From assembly GCA_041484845.1 (NCBI GenBank), contig JBGPIK010000071.1, positions 1 through 21,392 on the forward strand: a stretch of 21,392 bases of DNA. The letters are read 5' to 3'. This stretch comes from JBGPIK01 sp041484845. Lineage in GTDB: Bacteria; Desulfobacterota; Binatia; UBA9968. Of the stretch, positions 15,332 to 21,392 are shown piece after piece; the stretch's first letter is position 1, and the number at the start of each line of letters is the position of its first letter. The notes under the pieces are model-generated. The model did no database searches. It saw only the letters and a list, made by a program, of their open reading frames with translations, and was not told where the DNA came from. The translations under genes were made by a program, and so were the position numbers.

Positions 15332-16507
15332 ATGAAAGGTGCTTTGGAAGGAATTCGAGTTCTGGAATTGGGGAATTTTATCTCAGGTCCGTACGGAGCC
15401 TGTTTGCTCTCCGATATGGGTGCCGAGGTCATCAAGGTTGAAAATCCGCAGGGAGGCGATCCGTTCCGCGGCTGGGATCTGGGTGGAGACCAACCGAATT
15501 TTTGGGCATACAATCGGGGTAAGAAGAGCATTACGTTGAACCTCCAGACTCCTGAGGGAAAGGAGATTTTTCTTGGATTGGCGAAAACGGCCGATGTCGT
15601 GCTCGACAACTATCGTCCCGGGGTTATGAAAAAGCTGGGCATTGATTACGAAACCGTGAGCAAAATGAACGAACGGGTCATTTACTGTTCGATTACCGGA
15701 ACCGGTCCGACAGGACCTTATGTCAAGCGGCCGGCCTATGACACCGTGGGACAAGGGTTAGGCGGCATGTTGAGCCTTTTGATGGATGCCAAGAATCCGC
15801 GCCCTATCGGCCCCAATTATGCCGACAGCCTGAGCGGAATGTTTGCCTGTGTGGGGGTATTGGGGGCACTGGTGGCGAGAGCACAAACCGGCAAGGGGCA
15901 GCGGGTGAATGCGACTATGGCTGGCGCGATTCTCGGTTTTTTGATCGCGCCCGCGACCGATTGTCTTGCGACCGGAAAGATCCCGGGTCCGTACACTCGT
16001 CCCATGCAGTCACAAACTTATGCGTTCAGCGCGTCTGACGGTTTGCCCTTCGCTATTCATCTTTCCTCCCCGCAGAAATTTTGGGAAGGACTGTGCAAAG
16101 CCGTCGGCCGTCCCGAGGTGATTGATGACTCGCGCTTCAATACGCGGCCGAATCGGAGGAAAAATTATCTCGAGCTCAACACGACCTTCGCCGAGTTTTT
16201 TAAAGAAAAGCCGCGGGCTTATTGGCTGGAGCAACTCGAAGTCAATGATGTGCCCCACACCCCGGTCTACAACTTGGCAGAAGTGTTTCAGGATCCACAG
16301 ATTAAGCACATGGGCTTGGAGATTCAGATCGAACGCAAGGACAAACCAGCGATCCGCACAGTAAAATTTCCGATCGACTATAGTGATACAAAGGTTCCGC
16401 ATCCCGCCGCACCGCCGGAACTGGGGGAGCACAATACCGAACTTTTGAAGTCGCTAGGCTACGACGACCCACAGATCGCCGAACTGAAGGACAAAGGGAT
16501 CCTGTGA
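15332..16507 (+). CDS. CaiB/BaiF-type (family III) CoA-transferase, no. 2
   Basis: The start is the ATG at 15332, giving 391 aa: AAGGAG lies 6 bases upstream, and the family N-terminus MKGALEGIRVLELGNFISGP begins there. An upstream in-frame GTG would add 20 unconserved residues. Further marks: LSDMGAEVIKVENPQGGD (26-43), NRGKKSITLNL (61-71), YRPGVMKKLGIDYE, CSITGTGPTGPY (119-130), YDTVGQGLGGM, and likely catalytic Asp165 in NYADSLSGM. The C-terminal EVFQDPQIKHMGL echoes the other CaiB protein. It is transcribed away from MmgE/PrpD and converges on glycogen phosphorylase. It could be a separate transferase or the partner subunit of the first one, as in BbsEF; the sequence does not decide. Confidence 0.92.
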   Translation: MKGALEGIRVLELGNFISGPYGACLLSDMGAEVIKVENPQGGDPFRGWDLGGDQPNFWAYNRGKKSITLNLQTPEGKEIFLGLAKTADVVLDNYRPGVMKKLGIDYETVSKMNERVIYCSITGTGPTGPYVKRPAYDTVGQGLGGMLSLLMDAKNPRPIGPNYADSLSGMFACVGVLGALVARAQTGKGQRVNATMAGAILGFLIAPATDCLATGKIPGPYTRPMQSQTYAFSASDGLPFAIHLSSPQKFWEGLCKAVGRPEVIDDSRFNTRPNRRKNYLELNTTFAEFFKEKPRAYWLEQLEVNDVPHTPVYNLAEVFQDPQIKHMGLEIQIERKDKPAIRTVKFPIDYSDTKVPHPAAPPELGEHNTELLKSLGYDDPQIAELKDKGIL

Positions 16508-16546
16508 GCCGGGCAACGAATTTGAATCGCTTGGGGTCATATTCCC

Positions 16547-16560
16547 CGCAGCTTGCTGCG
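16547..16560. repeat. Short hairpin, degenerate copy of the neighbouring palindrome
   Basis: cgcagc and gctgcg form a 6-base stem around a 2-base centre. With its flanks (ccccgcagcttgctgcg) it resembles the larger palindrome 32 bases further on, as if two copies of one repeat family had landed in the same gap and this one had decayed on its right side. Confidence 0.5.
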
Positions 16561-16591
16561 CTTGGGATTCTCCGAGTCTCTGAGATTTCGA

Positions 16592-16615
16592 TACCCCGCT
16601 GCTTGCGGCGGGGTA
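16592..16615. terminator. Strong GC-rich hairpin between convergent genes, possible bidirectional terminator
   Basis: The 24 bases starting taccccgctg form a 10-base-pair stem (one T-G pair) with a 4-base loop cttg. It lies between the convergent CaiB and glycogen phosphorylase genes, where a shared terminator is expected. No clear T-tract follows on either strand, so it may instead be a REP-like palindromic repeat that also stalls transcription. Confidence 0.45.
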
Positions 16616-16702
16616 GTTCATTTAACGTAGCAACCCTCCCGCCGGTGCAGGAACGGTGAGGATTAGCCCGTCGCTACGAATTTTCACCGACCCGCGCACC
16701 GT

Positions 16703-19192
<2,490 letters not shown>

Positions 19193-19495
19193 GGCAGTGA
19201 ATCCTTTCCGTGCTCAAAGGAGACCTCAGGAATAGACGTTCGCCCGGGTGACGTTGATTTAATTGGCATTTTTTGCATCAAGCAGTTCAAGCAAATCTCC
19301 TTATCCTTAAATCGGCCCAGTTGACTATAAATTAAGGGATAGCTCGCTTGTTCTGCGTATAAGCTCTAATTATAATTCATTACGCCGTTGATTACATAGC
19401 TCTATAAGCCCAGTGAAACTTCATTGCCATCAAGGCTCGTCCGAATCACAACAGCCGCGCATTGATTACGGTTTTCGCCTGGAATCTCGCCATCC
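19193..19495. other. 303-base divergent intergenic region
   Basis: AT-rich gap between the start of glgP (minus) and the flavoprotein gene (plus). No gene is seen. It holds the plus-strand promoter listed separately. I did not find an equally good promoter for glgP, though its upstream side (19260-19330) is AT-rich enough to contain one. Confidence 0.6.
19348..19376 (+). promoter_or_regulatory. Sigma70-like promoter for the HI0933-type flavoprotein gene
   Basis: A -35 box TTGTTC (19348-19353) is separated by exactly 17 bases from a consensus -10 box TATAAT (19371-19376). Transcription would start near 19383, leaving a leader of about 110 bases before the ATG at 19496. The surrounding AT-rich sequence and the correct orientation support it. 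Confidence 0.6.
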
Positions 19496-20674
19496 ATGAT
19501 TTGCTGCGATGTGGCGATCCTCGGTGGCGGGGCCGCCGGTCTGATGTGCGCGATTGAGGCGGGAAAGCGCGGGCGCCGGGTTATTCTTATCGAACACACC
19601 GATGAAGTCGGCAAAAAGATTTTGATCTCGGGCGGGGGGCGCTGCAACTTCACCAATCTGCATGTCGCGCCGGAAAATTTCCTCTCCGGCAATCCGCATT
19701 TCTGCAAATCCGCGCTGGCCCGCTATAGCCAGTGGGATTTTATCGCGATGGTTGAGCGCCATGGCATTGCCTATCACGAGAAGGAATTAGGACAATTATT
19801 CTGCGATCGGTCGGCTAAGGCGATCGTAGCAATGCTTGTCGATGAATTGAGGCGGACCGGTGTGCGTGTCGAAGTTCATTGCCGGGTTTCGGCAGTAGAG
19901 CAGAACGCTTCGGGATTCAAGCTGGAGACCAACCGCGTTTTGATCGACGCGGCAGCGCTAGTCGTTGCAACCGGCGGTTTGTCCGTACCCAAAATGGGCG
20001 CCACGCCTTTCGGTTACGAGTTAGCGAAAAAATTTGTCCACAGCATCGTCCCTACACGGGCGGCGCTCGTGCCGCTGACCCTCAGCGAGCACGACCTAGC
20101 ACGGTATGGGGATTTGAGCGGAATCGGATTGCCGGTTGAGGCGAGCTGCGACGGCCAGCGCTTTAGTGCGCCAATGTTATTCACTCACCGTGGAATCAGC
20201 GGCCCGGCGATCCTGCAGATATCTTCTTATTGGCAACGCGGTTACGAAATCTCAGTCAACTTGCTGCCGCAAGGAGAGGTCGCCGCATGGCTCGCGGAAA
20301 AACAGCGCAGTCGCCCGGCCGCCGAGCTCAAGACCATACTCGGCGAAGTTTTGCCTAAACGGCTAGCGCTCCGCCTGTGCGAGCTTGGATTAGACAATCG
20401 GCCGCTGCGCCAGTTTCGTGCAGCGGAATTGCGGGCGATTGCCGAGCAGCTCCAGCACTGGAGATTTCGCCCGAGCGGCAGCGAAGGTTATCGCACCGCT
20501 GAAGTGACATTGGGGGGTGTCAATACAGATGAACTCTCATCGACCACGATGGCGTCGAAAAAAGTGCCGGGGCTTTATTTCATCGGCGAGGTCGTTGATG
20601 TGACCGGGCATTTGGGGGGATTCAATTTTCAATGGGCCTGGTCTTCCGGGTATGCTGCGGGGCGGGTGGTGTGA
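19496..20674 (+). CDS. HI0933/BaiN family NAD(P)/FAD-dependent oxidoreductase
   Basis: 392 residues, usual length. The N-terminal Rossmann motif is DVAILGGGAAGLMCAIEAGK (5-24), followed by the family signature KKILISGGGRCNFTN (40-54), then ATGGLSVPKMGATPFGYELA in the middle, PMLFTHRGISGPAILQIS, TAEVTLGGV, and the C-terminal GEVVDVTGHLGGFNFQWAWSSG (364-385) that closes the FAD site. Relatives include YhiN and BaiN; BaiN has been linked to bile-acid dehydroxylation, but most members have no settled role, so I give no symbol. The ATG at 19496 has only a weak ribosome binding site, yet the family N-terminus starts here. It has its own promoter and converges on the dienelactone hydrolase gene. Confidence 0.93.
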   Translation: MICCDVAILGGGAAGLMCAIEAGKRGRRVILIEHTDEVGKKILISGGGRCNFTNLHVAPENFLSGNPHFCKSALARYSQWDFIAMVERHGIAYHEKELGQLFCDRSAKAIVAMLVDELRRTGVRVEVHCRVSAVEQNASGFKLETNRVLIDAAALVVATGGLSVPKMGATPFGYELAKKFVHSIVPTRAALVPLTLSEHDLARYGDLSGIGLPVEASCDGQRFSAPMLFTHRGISGPAILQISSYWQRGYEISVNLLPQGEVAAWLAEKQRSRPAAELKTILGEVLPKRLALRLCELGLDNRPLRQFRAAELRAIAEQLQHWRFRPSGSEGYRTAEVTLGGVNTDELSSTTMASKKVPGLYFIGEVVDVTGHLGGFNFQWAWSSGYAAGRVV

Positions 20675-20679
20675 AGAAA

Positions 20680-20703
20680 ACCTGGCGCTGCAGATGCGCA
20701 GGT
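20680..20703. terminator. Weak hairpin between convergent genes
   Basis: acct-g-gcgc (20680-20688) pairs with gcgcaggt (20696-20703), giving 8 base pairs with one bulged G and a 7-base loop. It starts just after the flavoprotein stop and before the convergent hydrolase stop at 20739. No T-tract follows, so a terminator role is tentative. Confidence 0.25.
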
Positions 20704-20738
20704 GTTCCGCGTCTGGACTGACCGACCGTGCTCTAGCG

Positions 20739-21392
20739 TTATTGGTTGTCTAATTCCCGCGCCAAAAATTCTGCTGCCAGCGGCCATGCGAGTTCAGCCA
20801 AGCGCGGGTCGTAGCAGTCGCCGTCGCCGAGCGCGAAGCCGTGACCTGCGTGGGGAAAGAAGTGCCACTCGAGAGGATGGCCATTAGCGAGTAAGCTCGA
20901 CCATAAGCGCTCTTGTACGGGAATGCTGGCCACGTGATCCTTGCCGCCGAAAAAAATCTGCGACGGGCAATTGAAATCCCTGACCGCGTCGATCGGATGG
21001 CGGGGGCGCAATGCGCTCGGCCCTTCATCGCGCACTGATGGATAATAGCCGACGAAGCCGCGCACGCCGGGTGTAGCGGCGACGAAATGGATGCCGATGC
21101 GGCCGCCCATGCAGTAGCCGACGACCGCGCAGCGTTTGGCGTCGATGTCATTTCTGGCGGTCAGATAGCGCCAACTCTTGCCCAAAATCTCAACAAATTG
21201 TCCATCAGCGGTTTTCTTCTGCGCGTCATGAATGCCGTCGGCAAAGCCAAGGAGCTTGTACAGATCGGGAACGACCGTGGTATAGCCGAGCTTGGCAAAA
21301 TTGCAGACGACGGACTTAAGATGCCCGGTGACACCGTAATGGTGATGAACGATCATCAAGCCGGGCCCGGCTTCCTTTCGATCCGGATGCGC
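20739..21392 (-). CDS. Dienelactone hydrolase family protein (5' end outside window)
   Basis: The frame is open from the stop at 20739 to the right edge, 217 residues. Upstream of the first in-frame ATG at 21356 the reading continues with EAGPG, as in the family's conserved segment before beta-strand 1, so the real start lies outside; about 25-35 residues are missing. The catalytic triad is visible: Cys in VVGYCMGGRIG, Asp in FFGGKDHVAS, His in PHAGHGFAL. VVPDLYKLLG and VGYYPSVRD also fit. The best-known members open dienelactone to maleylacetate in chlorocatechol breakdown, but many relatives are general carboxyl-ester hydrolases. No signal peptide can be judged. Confidence 0.9.
   Translation of the reverse strand, partial: AHPDRKEAGPGLMIVHHHYGVTGHLKSVVCNFAKLGYTTVVPDLYKLLGFADGIHDAQKKTADGQFVEILGKSWRYLTARNDIDAKRCAVVGYCMGGRIGIHFVAATPGVRGFVGYYPSVRDEGPSALRPRHPIDAVRDFNCPSQIFFGGKDHVASIPVQERLWSSLLANGHPLEWHFFPHAGHGFALGDGDCYDPRLAELAWPLAAEFLARELDNQ

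Overview
The window looks like chromosomal DNA from an uncultured, moderately GC-rich bacterium of the deltaproteobacterial type (Binatota, Rokubacteria or Tectomicrobia-like). This is an impression from gene content: many FbpA-type solute-binding proteins, CaiB CoA-transferases, acyl-CoA dehydrogenases and a molybdopterin oxidoreductase, with short-period repeats in the gaps. No rRNA or other phylogenetic marker is present to settle it. I see no tRNA, rRNA, CRISPR array, phage gene or intact transposase gene.

Layout, left to right. 1-2963 (minus): the N-terminal ~90% of a molybdopterin oxidoreductase that runs off the left edge, preceded on its strand by an alpha/beta hydrolase. 3136-3933: a small membrane protein (minus), then a 465-base gap holding a ~240-base imperfect inverted-repeat element. 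3934-9832 (minus): a transport block of three FbpA-type solute-binding proteins, one fused double-domain ABC permease and a crotonase-family enzyme, with no ATPase gene. 9977-15215 (minus): two acyl-CoA dehydrogenases, a CaiB/BaiF CoA-transferase and an MmgE/PrpD protein. 15332-16507 (plus): a second CaiB/BaiF CoA-transferase, divergent from MmgE/PrpD. 16703-19192 (minus): glycogen phosphorylase. 19496-20674 (plus): an HI0933/BaiN-type flavoprotein behind a good sigma70-like promoter. 20739-21392 (minus): a dienelactone hydrolase cut by the right edge.

Nearly all genes from 15215 down to 1 lie on the minus strand with short gaps and good ribosome binding sites, so they probably form one or a few operons. 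The simplest reading (inference) is a catabolic block: the binding proteins and permease import an organic acid, CaiB enzymes move CoA onto it, the acyl-CoA dehydrogenase pair desaturates it, the crotonase hydrates or cleaves it, and MmgE/PrpD acts on a hydroxy- or branched acid. The substrate cannot be read from sequence. The phosphorylase and flavoprotein to the right look like unrelated housekeeping genes.

The most notable points are: a molybdoenzyme whose N-terminal Fe-S motif has Ser in place of the second Cys; an importer with three binding proteins, no ATPase and no Tyr-Tyr iron motif; an octamer array that reverses into its own inverted copies around a GAAC centre between the dehydrogenase genes; a heptamer tandem array on the other side of one dehydrogenase gene; and a MITE-like inverted-repeat element.
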